From Streptomyces lavendulae subsp. lavendulae (GTDB lineage: Bacteria > Actinomycetota > Actinomycetes > Streptomycetales > Streptomycetaceae): a DNA stretch of 64,000 nt. The translations under genes were made by a program, and so were the position numbers. The stretch lies in NCBI RefSeq assembly GCF_002803845.1, contig NZ_CP024985.1, positions 1 through 64,000 of the forward strand. Reading direction: 5' to 3'. Positions 1 to 7,151 of the stretch are shown here, one piece after another. Every line of letters begins with the position of its first letter. The first letter of the stretch is position 1. Under the pieces are notes generated by a model. The model saw only the letters and a list, made by a program, of their open reading frames with translations. It had not been told where the DNA came from and did not search any database.

Positions 1-290
1 CCCGCGGAGCGGGACCCCCAGCGCTGCGCGCTGGGGAAGGGAGCCGCCTCGCTGCGCTCGGCGGGCTCCGCTGCGCGGAGCCCCGGCCGGCCCTTCGGGC
101 CGGTGTCCTGCGCTTCGCTCCGGACTGGTTCAGGGCTTCGCCCTGAACGGCCCGCTTCGCGGGCCTTGGTGACCCCGTTTCACGGGGTCCGGGGCTTCGC
201 CCTGTTGGGCGGGGTCGCTCCGCTTCCCCGCCCGGGGTCCTTCCGGCTTCGCCTCCAGGACCAGCCCGCTTCGCGGGCGGCCAGCAGCAA
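1..290. other. Streptomyces-type telomere (left end of a linear replicon)
   Basis: The window opens with CCCGCGGAGCGGG, the palindrome I known from archetypal Streptomyces telomeres. It is followed by a train of perfect hairpins: 16-36 (9-bp stem, TGC loop), 63-83 (9 bp, TGC), 87-103 (7 bp, TTC), 128-148 (9 bp, TTC), 149-165 (7 bp, TTC), 171-189 (8 bp, TTC) and 264-278 (6 bp, TTC). On the bottom strand, which would be the 3' overhang, these loops read GCA or GAA, the GNA loop class described for Streptomyces telomeres. Such ends are capped by a terminal protein (Tpg) and patched with the help of Tap; neither gene is in this window. Position 1 is therefore probably the physical terminus. Confidence 0.88.
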
Positions 291-301
291 GGGCCCCGCT
301 G

Positions 302-338
302 GTGGGGCGGGATGCACGCTCCCTGCATCCCGCCCCAC
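302..338. terminator. 15-bp stem hairpin after the PP2C gene
   Basis: A perfect 15-bp stem (302-316 with 324-338, 7-nt loop) lies 12 bp beyond the stop of the leftward phosphatase gene. It fits a terminator, but could equally be the innermost telomeric palindrome. Confidence 0.6.
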
Positions 339-349
339 TCGGGCTGTGC

Positions 350-1048
350 TCAACCGAGGTCGGCTACAAGGGCGGTGGCGTTGTCGGCTCGCTGTCCGCC
401 GTGAGTGACGGCTGCTTCGACCAAGGTTCGGGCGGCCTTCTGGGGTCGTCCGGTCAGGTAGTCGCTGATCTCGATGTCCGCGTCTTCAAGCGGTTCGTAG
501 GCTCCGTCACTGGCCAGAATCAGCCTGCCGGTGGCGGTCGCGGTGGCCGATCCCAGGGGGGCGGTTACGGCCGTGTCCCCGAGGTACGACGTGACCCGGT
601 TGCGGGAGTAAGGGCCCGGCTTCAGGTCCATGTCGATGAGCACCTGGCGCATGTTGTGATCGGTGGTCAGGCGCCGGGCGGGGCTGGTGGGTGCTGGCAG
701 GAGGTAGGCGCGGGCGTCGCCACACCAGGCGATCTGGAGCGGCTGGCCGGGCTCGGTGACGGCGACGACGGCAACCGCCATGGGCAGGTCCGGCCCGTAC
801 GGGCCCTGTTCGGCGACCTCTTCCGCGCGGGCGGCGTGGATCTGCTGCAAGCCCTTCAGGGCCCCGTTGCGGGCGGCGGCGCGGGCCAGTCGCCGCGCGG
901 TGGTTCGCGTCCAGCTCTGAACGTCTTCGTCGCTGCCGATCCCGTCGAGGAGGACGTAGGCGCGGCGGCCCTCGTGGGTGTAGGTGGCGGTGGCGTCGCA
1001 CTGGTGGGAGCGTCCGCCGATGAGCTGGGCCGTGCTGTGGGTCGTCAT
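350..1048 (-). CDS. PP2C-type (PPM family) serine/threonine phosphatase-like protein
   Basis: This 232-aa soluble protein resembles a compact metal-dependent PP2C phosphatase, which removes phosphate from Ser/Thr residues. The metal-binding acidic pairs are recognisable: DG at residues 35-36, GDARAYL at 110-116, ASDG at 179-182 and DN at 222-223, in the right order and spacing for the fold. It is close to the minimal length for the family, with no extra sensor or membrane segment. The ATG at 1048 has GGAGG eight bases upstream. It is the gene nearest the telomere and points towards it. The substrate is unknown; plasmid copies like this may counter host Ser/Thr kinases, but that is speculation. 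Confidence 0.75.
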   Translation of the reverse strand: MTTHSTAQLIGGRSHQCDATATYTHEGRRAYVLLDGIGSDEDVQSWTRTTARRLARAAARNGALKGLQQIHAARAEEVAEQGPYGPDLPMAVAVVAVTEPGQPLQIAWCGDARAYLLPAPTSPARRLTTDHNMRQVLIDMDLKPGPYSRNRVTSYLGDTAVTAPLGSATATATGRLILASDGAYEPLEDADIEISDYLTGRPQKAARTLVEAAVTHGGQRADNATALVADLG

Positions 1049-1068
1049 GGTGCCTCCGGTCTGGGTAG

Positions 1069-1098
1069 AGGGGGCGGAAGGGTTCCCTCCCGCCCCCC
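1069..1098. terminator. Hairpin after the DUF932 gene
   Basis: AGGGGGCGG and CCGCCCCCCT arms flank a short AAGGG/TTCCCT core, 22 bp beyond the stop of the leftward DUF932 gene. This is a likely Rho-independent terminator. Confidence 0.6.
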
Positions 1099-1119
1099 TT
1101 TGTTCGTGCTGGCGGGCGG

Positions 1120-2124
1120 TCAGACGGTCATGAGGCTGAAGGCGCGTTCCATTACGTCATCGGCGGCGCCGGAGATGACGCGCTCGGCGCGGGCGGCGCT
1201 CTTCAGGTCGGGGATGGTTCCGCGTACCGGAGCCAGGTGGTTGGCGTACTCGGTGATCGCGTTGTAACCCGCCCACGCCGTGCCCCTGACGGCGGCCTGG
1301 GTGTCGGCCTGCTCGAACAGGTTGCGGATCGTGTTCCAGCGGGTGCGCTGGTTGGTCTTCTTCCGGTCGGTGTCGGCGTTGCTGACCGGCCACAGCTGCT
1401 CGACCACCGTTCGGAGCATCGGGGTCGTCATCTTCGCTTCGATCATGCGCTGGGCGGCCTTCTCGAAGTCCTCGGCGTACTTGAACGTCAGTCCCAGGGC
1501 CTGGCGGGCCTGCGCGATGCGGCTACGGGCTCCGGAGGTGTGACGGACGGTGTACTTGCTCTTCGCTGCGCTGAGGCCCGCTCGCAAGGTGTTCGCGCAG
1601 ACGACCCGCACGGGCGTGACCACGATCCGGAACGCACTGGATCCGTCGTGGCTGTTGAAGGCTGCGATGTACAGCTCGACGGTGTCGCTCTGGCCGATGG
1701 TCATCGTCTGGGGGAGCTTCATCGTCAGGAAGACGGTGCGGCCGTTGCGGAGGGATCCGGCGGTCTCGAAGTGCGCTCCGGACTCGTCCACGAGGTAGTT
1801 GAGGAACTCGGCGTGTTCCTCGTTCTGGACCGGAACGTAGTCGGTGCCGACGACGCCGAGGGCTTCGGGGTGCCCGGTCTTGGGGTGGGTGCGTACGGTC
1901 GCCCGGTGGTTGGGAATGTCCAGCAGGGCCGGACCGTCGGGCGTCGGCTCGGTCGCGTTCAGGCCAACGAGACGGACGTTCCAGTTGTCGAGGGCGGCAA
2001 GCTGCATGGCTTCCTGGGCGGTCATGGCGCTGGTGGTGACGGTCCCCAGGCGGTGCCACGCGTCCTGGTGGGCGCTGACGAACGCGGCGGTGCCGTCGCT
2101 GAACTGCTCGATTTCGTGTGCCAC
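1120..2124 (-). CDS. DUF932 / phage-plasmid-like protein (TIGR03299 type)
   Basis: A 334-aa protein recognised as the DUF932 family, common on phages and large plasmids and without a settled biochemical role. Family hallmarks include the N-terminal AWHRLGT (residues 22-28), the segment around GVVGTDYVPVQNEEHAEFLN (about 91-110) and the central VTPVRVVCANTL. It has no signal peptide or membrane span. Translation starts at GTG 2124, preceded by AAGGAG at an 8-base spacing. It sits in the monocistronic, telomere-facing gene series. Other members have been linked to anti-restriction or recombination accessory regions; nothing here proves such a role. Confidence 0.85.
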   Translation of the reverse strand: MAHEIEQFSDGTAAFVSAHQDAWHRLGTVTTSAMTAQEAMQLAALDNWNVRLVGLNATEPTPDGPALLDIPNHRATVRTHPKTGHPEALGVVGTDYVPVQNEEHAEFLNYLVDESGAHFETAGSLRNGRTVFLTMKLPQTMTIGQSDTVELYIAAFNSHDGSSAFRIVVTPVRVVCANTLRAGLSAAKSKYTVRHTSGARSRIAQARQALGLTFKYAEDFEKAAQRMIEAKMTTPMLRTVVEQLWPVSNADTDRKKTNQRTRWNTIRNLFEQADTQAAVRGTAWAGYNAITEYANHLAPVRGTIPDLKSAARAERVISGAADDVMERAFSLMTV

Positions 2125-2157
2125 GGAGGGTTCTCCTTGTCAGTGTTCTGCGGACGC

Positions 2158-2180
2158 GGCGGGGGTGCCACTCCCCCGCC
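2158..2180. terminator. Hairpin in the gap between two leftward genes
   Basis: GGCGGGGG (2158-2165) pairs with CCCCCGCC (2173-2180) across TGCCACT. The same loop recurs in the hairpin at 3372-3410, so the two spacers share an origin. Confidence 0.6.
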
Positions 2181-2195
2181 GCCGGAGTGCTGCGG

Positions 2196-2762
2196 TCAGT
2201 TCTGCGGGCTACGGGTGTAGGCGGGGATCACGGCACGGACCTTGTCCGCGTCGATGCACCCGGGGTGCCGGTACGGGGAGGGCGGGTTGCCGTTGCGGCC
2301 GCGCAGGTGCGACCAGTAGCGGTTGCCCTCCCAGCCGCACAGCTGGCAGCGGACCGGCCAGGGATTGTCAGAGCCGGGGTATCCGGCGAGCGGCGCCCAC
2401 CTGTAGGCGTCGAGGCCCGCCACCGCCGTACGGGCTGCGCTGCGGGTGCGGTCGTTGTCGCGCATGCCGGGGTGCAGGAGGGGTACGGCGTCGTCCCTGG
2501 CCTGAGGCTGGCTGGGGGTTTCCGGCTGGGGGGTGATGCGCCCGGCCTGGTACTCGGCGAACAGGTACCGGGCGGCGGACTCGCTGCCGTCTCCCCCGTC
2601 TCCCTGGCGGGTTGCGTCGGTCGCTCCGGCGGGCAGGGCGAACCATGCTCCGTGCCAACGGAAGATCCGGCCGATCTGCTCACCGTCGCTGGTGAGCACC
2701 GCCCACCGGCAGTCTCGGTCGGCCTCGCCGATCCGGTAGCCGCTGCTGTCGTTCTGAATCAC
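2196..2762 (-). CDS. Hypothetical protein with a zinc-ribbon-like CxLCGW motif
   Basis: The product is 188 aa and I do not recognise the family. The GTG at 2762 is chosen as start because AGGAG lies seven bases upstream; the frame stays open further up but loses coding character. The N-terminal half looks like a small beta-rich domain that handles a wild-card sequence (residues about 10-40: WAVLTSDGEQIGRIFRWHGA). The C-terminal part has VRCQLCGWEGNRYW followed by YRHPGCI, giving Cys/His residues that could bind zinc. It may be a DNA- or nucleotide-associated plasmid accessory protein; this is only a guess from the motif. Confidence 0.65.
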   Translation of the reverse strand: MIQNDSSGYRIGEADRDCRWAVLTSDGEQIGRIFRWHGAWFALPAGATDATRQGDGGDGSESAARYLFAEYQAGRITPQPETPSQPQARDDAVPLLHPGMRDNDRTRSAARTAVAGLDAYRWAPLAGYPGSDNPWPVRCQLCGWEGNRYWSHLRGRNGNPPSPYRHPGCIDADKVRAVIPAYTRSPQN

Positions 2763-2847
2763 GGTGGTACTCCTGTGGGCAGGCCGATATGGCCGCCCGG
2801 CTGGTAGGGGTGTGCGGTGGCTTGGCGGGCTGTGGGCCCAAACGGCC

Positions 2848-2871
2848 GGCCGCCGGGTCTGACCGGCGGCC
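2848..2871. terminator. 9-bp stem hairpin
   Basis: GGCCGCCGG (2848-2856) and CCGGCGGCC (2863-2871) form a perfect stem with loop GTCTGA, 13 bp past the stop of the leftward gene ending at 2884. Confidence 0.6.
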
Positions 2872-2883
2872 GACCGCCGCCAG

Positions 2884-3330
2884 CTAGGCCAGGGAGGGGG
2901 CATCCACGAACGTCACGCCCGAGACCGGGTCCGTGAGGTCTCGGTCCGCGCTGATGCAGTACGCGATCACGCTCTGGTCCGCCGTGGCGGGGTAGGCGAT
3001 CAGGTCGTGCACCATCCAGGACATGAACCGCACCTCTCCCTGTTCGTTCAGGGTCTGCGCGATCAACATGGCGGAGCCCCCGAAGGCGGTTGTGCCCAGC
3101 AGGTAGGCCACCTTCGCCACCGGGTCGTCCGGCCCGTCGCTCTCTTCCGGGACGGCGGGACCCACGATGAGGCAGTCGGCTTCGGCAATGCGGCCGTCCG
3201 GGATCGGCTGGGTAACGCTGAGGTGGTGGACGCCGTCCCCGGCGGCCAGTGCCAGGGCCCGCACCATGTTCATGCTGCGGCGGGCGAGCAGACGCGCGAA
3301 GTCGCGGGCGGGCATGGAAGAGTCGGTCAC
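2884..3330 (-). CDS. Hypothetical protein (148 aa)
   Basis: A 148-aa soluble protein of unknown family. It starts at GTG 3330 with AAAGGG upstream. The sequence alternates beta-strand and helix segments: an N-terminal helix rich in Arg/Ala (MPARDFARLLARRSMNMVRAL), then DCLIVGPAVP, AYLLGTTAFGGSAMLIAQTL and a C-terminal SVIAYCISADRDL. No catalytic signature or membrane span is evident. Codon use and third-position GC match the neighbouring genes, so it is probably expressed. It belongs to the series of single-gene transcription units facing the telomere. Confidence 0.6.
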   Translation of the reverse strand: MTDSSMPARDFARLLARRSMNMVRALALAAGDGVHHLSVTQPIPDGRIAEADCLIVGPAVPEESDGPDDPVAKVAYLLGTTAFGGSAMLIAQTLNEQGEVRFMSWMVHDLIAYPATADQSVIAYCISADRDLTDPVSGVTFVDAPSLA

Positions 3331-3371
3331 GAACGTGCCCTTTCATGGGTGTCTTGCGGGTTCTTCGGTCC

Positions 3372-3410
3372 GCCGTACGGGGCCGGGTGCCACTCCCGGC
3401 CCCGTACGGC
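3372..3410. terminator. 16-bp perfect stem hairpin
   Basis: GCCGTACGGGGCCGGG (3372-3387) pairs perfectly with 3395-3410 across loop TGCCACT. It lies between two leftward genes and shares its loop with the hairpin at 2158-2180. Confidence 0.7.
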
Positions 3411-3453
3411 GGGGCGGTCGGCCAAAGACGGCCGGGCGCCCCTCTCAGAGGCT

Positions 3454-3849
3454 CTAGCGGGTGCGCTGGCGCTGCTGGGGGATCGTGATGGCGGTCCGGG
3501 TCAGGTACTGCTCGATGAGCGCGAGGGCCTGGTTCTGGGTCAGGCCGTCGGCTCCGCACGCCGCGAGGTGGTCGGTACGGCCGGTGAACAGGACCGGGCC
3601 GAAGTAGGGGGCGCGCGCGGCACCCAGCGTCCGCAGGATCCGCGTGGCCGGAACGTTGACCGGCAGGCTGTGAACCAGGGCTTCCTGGTCGACCCACAGC
3701 GTGATGTTCCGGGTGATGGTGACGGGGTGGGCCAGGTCGCAGCTGAGGGCGGCGGCCGCCGTCGTGGGCGGGCTCCAGTCCGCGAGTTCGAACCATCCGT
3801 CGGTCTGGATCACCAGAGCGAAGGGCTCAACGGCTTTGGTGGAGGGCAT
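3454..3849 (-). CDS. Hypothetical protein, possibly DUF3846-like
   Basis: A 131-aa soluble protein starting at ATG 3849, with GGGAG a few bases upstream. It begins with a strand segment FALVIQTDGWFELADW. It then has LWVDQEAL and a segment naming small-domain features, ATRILRTLGAARAPYFGPVLFTG, where the pattern 'N-x-x-A-T-x-x...GPVLFTG' resembles DUF3846 proteins of actinobacterial phages and plasmids. This assignment is from memory of the motif and not secure. The C-terminal 30 residues form a helix ending in a basic tail. No enzymatic residues can be named. Confidence 0.6.
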   Translation of the reverse strand: MPSTKAVEPFALVIQTDGWFELADWSPPTTAAAALSCDLAHPVTITRNITLWVDQEALVHSLPVNVPATRILRTLGAARAPYFGPVLFTGRTDHLAACGADGLTQNQALALIEQYLTRTAITIPQQRQRTR

Positions 3850-4011
3850 AGTTCTCCCTTTGATCGGGATGGGGATTCTTGCGCTGGTGGGCTTGCCGCT
3901 TCTCCCACCGACAAGAGAACTCTACCGCAATCAAGGTTCACCGGGGGGTGGAAACCGCCTCTCCAGCCGACCCGAAAGAGTGATGTATCCCCAGGTCAGA
4001 TGGGGTTACGG

Positions 4012-4468
4012 CCCGGTGGGGGGCGGGCATTGCGGGTCCGGTGCCGGCCAGCCCCGGAGCGCGCAGCGCGGAGGGCAAGGGGTGGGGAGGGGGGCGGGGA
4101 ATGCGGGGGCATACTGCGCGCGCAGCGCGTGCCCCCGCATTCCCCGCCCCCCTCCCCACCCCGCAGCGCGTGCCGCCAGAGAGTGCACGGCCGGTGGAGC
4201 AACGCGGAACCGGCCGGGCGCTCTGCGCAGCGAAGCGGAGCGACGGAGCGCAGCGGAGTGCGGCACGCGGCCCCCGTGGGGCTGGCGGGGCGGGTCCCGC
4301 GGGAGGCGTGAGAGCGCGCAGCGCTCGGTCCGGACGCAGCGCAGCGGAGTCCGGCACGCCTTCCGCGGGACCCGCCCCGCCAGCCCCACGGGGTGGGGTG
4401 GACGGCGCAGCGCAGCGGAGCCGTCCACCCCACCGGCACCGGACCCGCAACGCCCGCCCCCCACCGGG
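4012..4468. repeat. Nested inverted-repeat element of several large hairpins
   Basis: An intergenic 457-bp block bounded by a 36-bp inverted repeat with one mismatch (4012-4047 with 4433-4468). Inside lie further hairpins: 4079-4111 with 4130-4162 (33 bp, perfect), 4167-4176 with 4260-4269 (10 bp) enclosing 4189-4195 with 4209-4215, 4276-4310 with 4355-4389 (35 bp, one mismatch) and 4392-4405 with 4421-4434 (14 bp). Loops share the word GCGCAGCGGAG or close variants. No open frame with coding character crosses it. It could be a replication or transfer origin, a hairpin-type mobile element, or an internalised terminus. Confidence 0.9.
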
Positions 4469-4482
4469 CCGAGAAACGCCTT

Positions 4483-4515
4483 GAGGGGGCCTTGGCCTGG
4501 CGGCCCGGCCCCCTC
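4483..4515. terminator. Terminator of the multi-HTH gene
   Basis: GAGGGGGCC (4483-4491) pairs with GGCCCCCTC (4507-4515) starting 15 bp beyond the stop codon of the leftward gene ending at 4530. Confidence 0.6.
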
Positions 4516-4529
4516 GGGTGGGATAGGTG

Positions 4530-5222
4530 TCAGTGGCTTTCGTGGAGCTGCTGGGCGGCCTTCACGGCGATCCGGCGGAGTGCCGGAGGGTAGCCCAGCC
4601 GGTCCGCGGCCTCTTCGGCACCGATCGCGTCGGTGCGCATCCGTGCGGCGATGCGGGCCGCCCGCTCTCGCTGGAGGTGTTTCTGCGCGGTGGCCGTGGC
4701 GATGCCGAGGACGTCGACGGCGTGAGCAGCCGTCACCGCGGGGTCGGCGTCAAGGAGGCCGGCGATGCGCCCGGGAAGCAGGTCCCGGGGGACCATGTCG
4801 CCCGATCCCGTCGGCCGGCCGTTGGGCGCCGACATGGTGCCCCGGGCGGCGCCGAAGGCGCGCACCACGTTGCGGGGCCAGTGCTCGACGCCGGCCACCA
4901 CGACGACGTGGTCGGCGAGGCCGGGATCGGTCTTGTAGCTGTCGATGCTCCGCGGCTTCACGTTCAGCACCAGGGCCGCTTCGCGGCGGTCGAGCAGGTC
5001 CCCGTCGTCCTCGGCCTCCGGGAGGAACGGCTGCGGCTTGCCGCTGCGGTAGGCCTCGACCTGCTCCAGGTCCCACAGCAACGTATGAGCCCCCTCGGAG
5101 CTGACCGGTGCGGGGAACTCCGGTGCGTCGTGCGGCTTGAGCCGGCGGAAGGTCGGCCACGTCATGCCGAGGGCATCGGCAAGCTCTCGGCGGCCCACGG
5201 CGGTTCGTCCAGCGCGGATCAT
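4530..5222 (-). CDS. Protein with several helix-turn-helix-like segments
   Basis: A 230-aa protein, start ATG 5222 with GGAGGAG eight bases upstream. I see at least three helix-turn-helix-like units: GRRELADALGMTWPTFRRLK near the N-terminus, DRREAALVLNVKPRSIDSYK about residue 80, and AAHAVDVLGIATATAQKHL about residue 170, followed by EAADRLGYPPALRRIAVKAA. No nuclease or ATPase motif is visible. A protein that reads DNA in several places would suit partition, replication control or binding to the palindromic element immediately downstream (4012-4468). The family is not recognised; the DNA-binding role is inference. Confidence 0.65.
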   Translation of the reverse strand: MIRAGRTAVGRRELADALGMTWPTFRRLKPHDAPEFPAPVSSEGAHTLLWDLEQVEAYRSGKPQPFLPEAEDDGDLLDRREAALVLNVKPRSIDSYKTDPGLADHVVVVAGVEHWPRNVVRAFGAARGTMSAPNGRPTGSGDMVPRDLLPGRIAGLLDADPAVTAAHAVDVLGIATATAQKHLQRERAARIAARMRTDAIGAEEAADRLGYPPALRRIAVKAAQQLHESH

Positions 5223-6032
5223 AGAACCTGCTCCTCCAGAGGACGGGGCGCGCCGGCGCGCACCACGGTGTGCGGGACCGACAGGCGGCTCCACAGGCAG
5301 AAAATGCTACCGCATTCAAGGAGCGCCGTAAGGCGCACCCAGCACCTTTGACGCTATGCTCGCCCCGATGATGCATCGGGTTCTCTCGCGTGTGTTCTTC
5401 GGTAGGCCGGCGCCCTTGCCACCCGCCAACGGCGGAAGTGGGCGTCGGCCGCTTTCATCTCACCTCCCACCTCTCCCTCGGACCCCGCCTGTTCTGGGCA
5501 CCTCCACCCCGCCCTCAGCTTGAACCGCCACTCCAGCCGGCCCAGCTCTCCCTTGCGTCAGCGGCACCAACTGCATCCACCTGGCCATCCCTTTGACGCC
5601 CCTCTGCTCCCGACTGTCGCCTGATCCAGGAACAAGCCCACACGCCAACTCCCCTTCTCCGCCCTCCCCACCATCTCTCCACCCCACCACCAGCGGTCCC
5701 AGGGGAAAGTCCGGCTGCTCACCACTCACCAAAGGGCACCTGACCAGCGCACATCGCAGCCTCGCTCCGATACCGCTTCCCCCCTTGTCTCCCCCTCCAA
5801 CGTCCCCCGATATTTCCCCCGCCACTGTCCCCCCATGATTCCCCCCATGTGCGACATGGCCGCCTGCCCGGGCGGTCCAAGCGGTCAACGGACGGGCCGA
5901 CCGCCGATCTGAGGAGCCGTGGTGGTGGAAGAGGCTAGGCGCAGCTAGTCGCGGAGGAGCACTGTAGGGCGGAGGCTCTGAAGTTGCTCAACTGGCGGAC
6001 CTCTCGGCCGAGGCGGAGGCACGCTGCAGGGC
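5223..6032. other. Long non-coding region with strong C/G strand bias
   Basis: No convincing gene lies in these 810 bp. From about 5400 to 5850 the plus strand is extremely C-rich and G-poor; for example 5641-5700 has 37 C against 5 G by my count. The region contains the phased C-tract array at 5779-5846. Such a skew is unlike the coding DNA around it and could mark an origin, a structured transcript or a G-quadruplex-forming strand. Confidence 0.7.
5779..5846. repeat. Six C-tracts at a 12-13 bp period (iteron-like array)
   Basis: Runs of five or six C start at 5779, 5791, 5804, 5816, 5829 and 5841. The intervals are 12, 13, 12, 13 and 12 bases. Most runs are preceded by T. On the minus strand this is six G5-G6 tracts separated by 6-8 nt, with GGGGGA as the common core. 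The same core recurs upstream of the XRE regulator at 19880-19948. It may be a protein-binding array or a G-quadruplex. Confidence 0.85.
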
Positions 6033-6680
6033 ATGAACATCAGCGGGATGGACTGGGGAACTCTCCCTGCGTGGGTCAGCGCGGCTGGATCGAGCGCTGC
6101 CCTTCTGGCCACCACGTACATCATCGGGCGGGACCGGGGTGACAAGCATCGGGCCGACGCCAATCGCGTCTCATGCTGGATGTTCCCTCCCACCCCGCAG
6201 GAGACGCGCATTGCCGGTCGGAATGGGGAAGATCTCGTCATCATTGTGCAGGTCAAGAACGTCTCTGACCGGCCCGTGTTCGACGTGGAGTGTCTGACGT
6301 GGGCGCCCTATCCCGAGCGCATGGGCGACCGGCCGCTGCTCGTAGCGGATGTCCTGAAGACCAGCGACGGGCACAACGAGGCCAACGTCGAAGTGCCCTA
6401 CTCCAGCGACGCTGCGGTGCCTGCGCCGGCCGCTGTCATCTTCCGAGATGCCGACGGACGCCGGTGGCTCCGTGATCTGACCACCCGGGAGTTGCACCGC
6501 ATTCGCGAGCACCGCACCCGACGCGGGCTTGTCCGACGACTGAGAATTCGACGGCAAATGATGCGCACCATCGGGCTCAAGACGCTTCGCCCCGGCTACG
6601 TTCGCAGGTCTGCCTTCGACAAACGGCCGTGGCAATCCCGGCGCAACCGTCGTGACCCGCGCCGTATGGGCCTCTGGTAG
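6033..6680 (+). CDS. Membrane-anchored hypothetical protein
   Basis: A 215-aa protein with one N-terminal membrane segment (about residues 10-28, LPAWVSAAGSSAALLATTYI). A beta-rich domain follows: VSCWMFPPT, EDLVIIVQVKNVSDRPVFDV and VFDVECLTW, then a strongly basic C-terminus (about residues 155-215). The layout of an N-terminal anchor plus an Ig-like or C2-like beta domain is common among Streptomyces proteins of unknown function. The ATG at 6033 has only a weak ribosome site (GCAGGG). It faces the small membrane gene at 6906-7151 across a bidirectional terminator. The biochemical role is unknown. Confidence 0.7.
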   Translation: MNISGMDWGTLPAWVSAAGSSAALLATTYIIGRDRGDKHRADANRVSCWMFPPTPQETRIAGRNGEDLVIIVQVKNVSDRPVFDVECLTWAPYPERMGDRPLLVADVLKTSDGHNEANVEVPYSSDAAVPAPAAVIFRDADGRRWLRDLTTRELHRIREHRTRRGLVRRLRIRRQMMRTIGLKTLRPGYVRRSAFDKRPWQSRRNRRDPRRMGLW

Positions 6681-6817
6681 ACAGCAGGTCGAGCGCGGCC
6701 CGGCAGCCACCGAGGCGTTCACCTCTCTCGGTGGGGGCCATCCTGCCGCGCAACGCCCGCAGGGCACTGCGAGGCACACCGGTCATCCCGGTATCCGGCA
6801 TCCGGGCGGTCCGCGGG

Positions 6818-6850
6818 GTGGGCCGGCCGCCTCTCCGGCGGCCGGCCCAC
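6818..6850. terminator. Bidirectional 14-bp stem terminator
   Basis: A perfect stem of 6818-6831 with 6837-6850 and loop TCTCC separates two convergent genes (6033-6680 and 6906-7151), so it may stop transcription from both sides. Confidence 0.7.
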
Positions 6851-6905
6851 CACACAACGCGCTGACCAGGGCTGGGGAGTGAAGCGGTGACTACAGAACC
6901 GGCAC

Positions 6906-7151
6906 TCACCGGCGCCGGAGCAGCATCACCGCGGCCGGCGCGTACAGGCCGCCCGTCCCGAGGGCGACCTGCAGGGGATCGGCCCAGCCCGGCGCCCACC
7001 GCACCAGCGCGGCCGCGCCGAGCATGAGGACGGCGCCGAGCGCCAGGACGAACAGGTTCCGCTGGCGCCGGAGCCGGCCCAGTTCCTGCTGGAGCTGCGC
7101 GGCGGAGTCGGGGGTCGTGGTGATCGCGGGCGTCGTGGTCGTCGTGGTCAT
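6906..7151 (-). CDS. Small membrane protein with two predicted spans
   Basis: An 81-aa protein that starts with a Thr-rich stretch, then a helical LQQELGRLRRQRN segment (about residues 20-32). Two membrane spans follow: LFVLALGAVLMLGAAALV (33-50) and VALGTGGLYAPAAVMLL. The ATG at 7151 follows AAAGGA. A partial copy of its middle portion (about 85 bp, nearly identical) is found at 9529-9611 fused to a transposase remnant, which shows that this locus has been duplicated. Function unknown; it may be a phage- or plasmid-type small integral membrane protein. Confidence 0.65.
   Translation of the reverse strand: MTTTTTTPAITTTPDSAAQLQQELGRLRRQRNLFVLALGAVLMLGAAALVRWAPGWADPLQVALGTGGLYAPAAVMLLRRR

Noticed and set aside
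4012..4468. Considered as a terminator pair
   Set aside because: The number, length and nesting of the inverted repeats are far beyond a terminator. A separate terminator for the gene ending at 4530 is present at 4483-4515.
5460..5888. Leftward frame of 142 codons in the C-rich region
   Set aside because: Gly-rich and without a ribosome site; generated by the strand bias and C-tract array.
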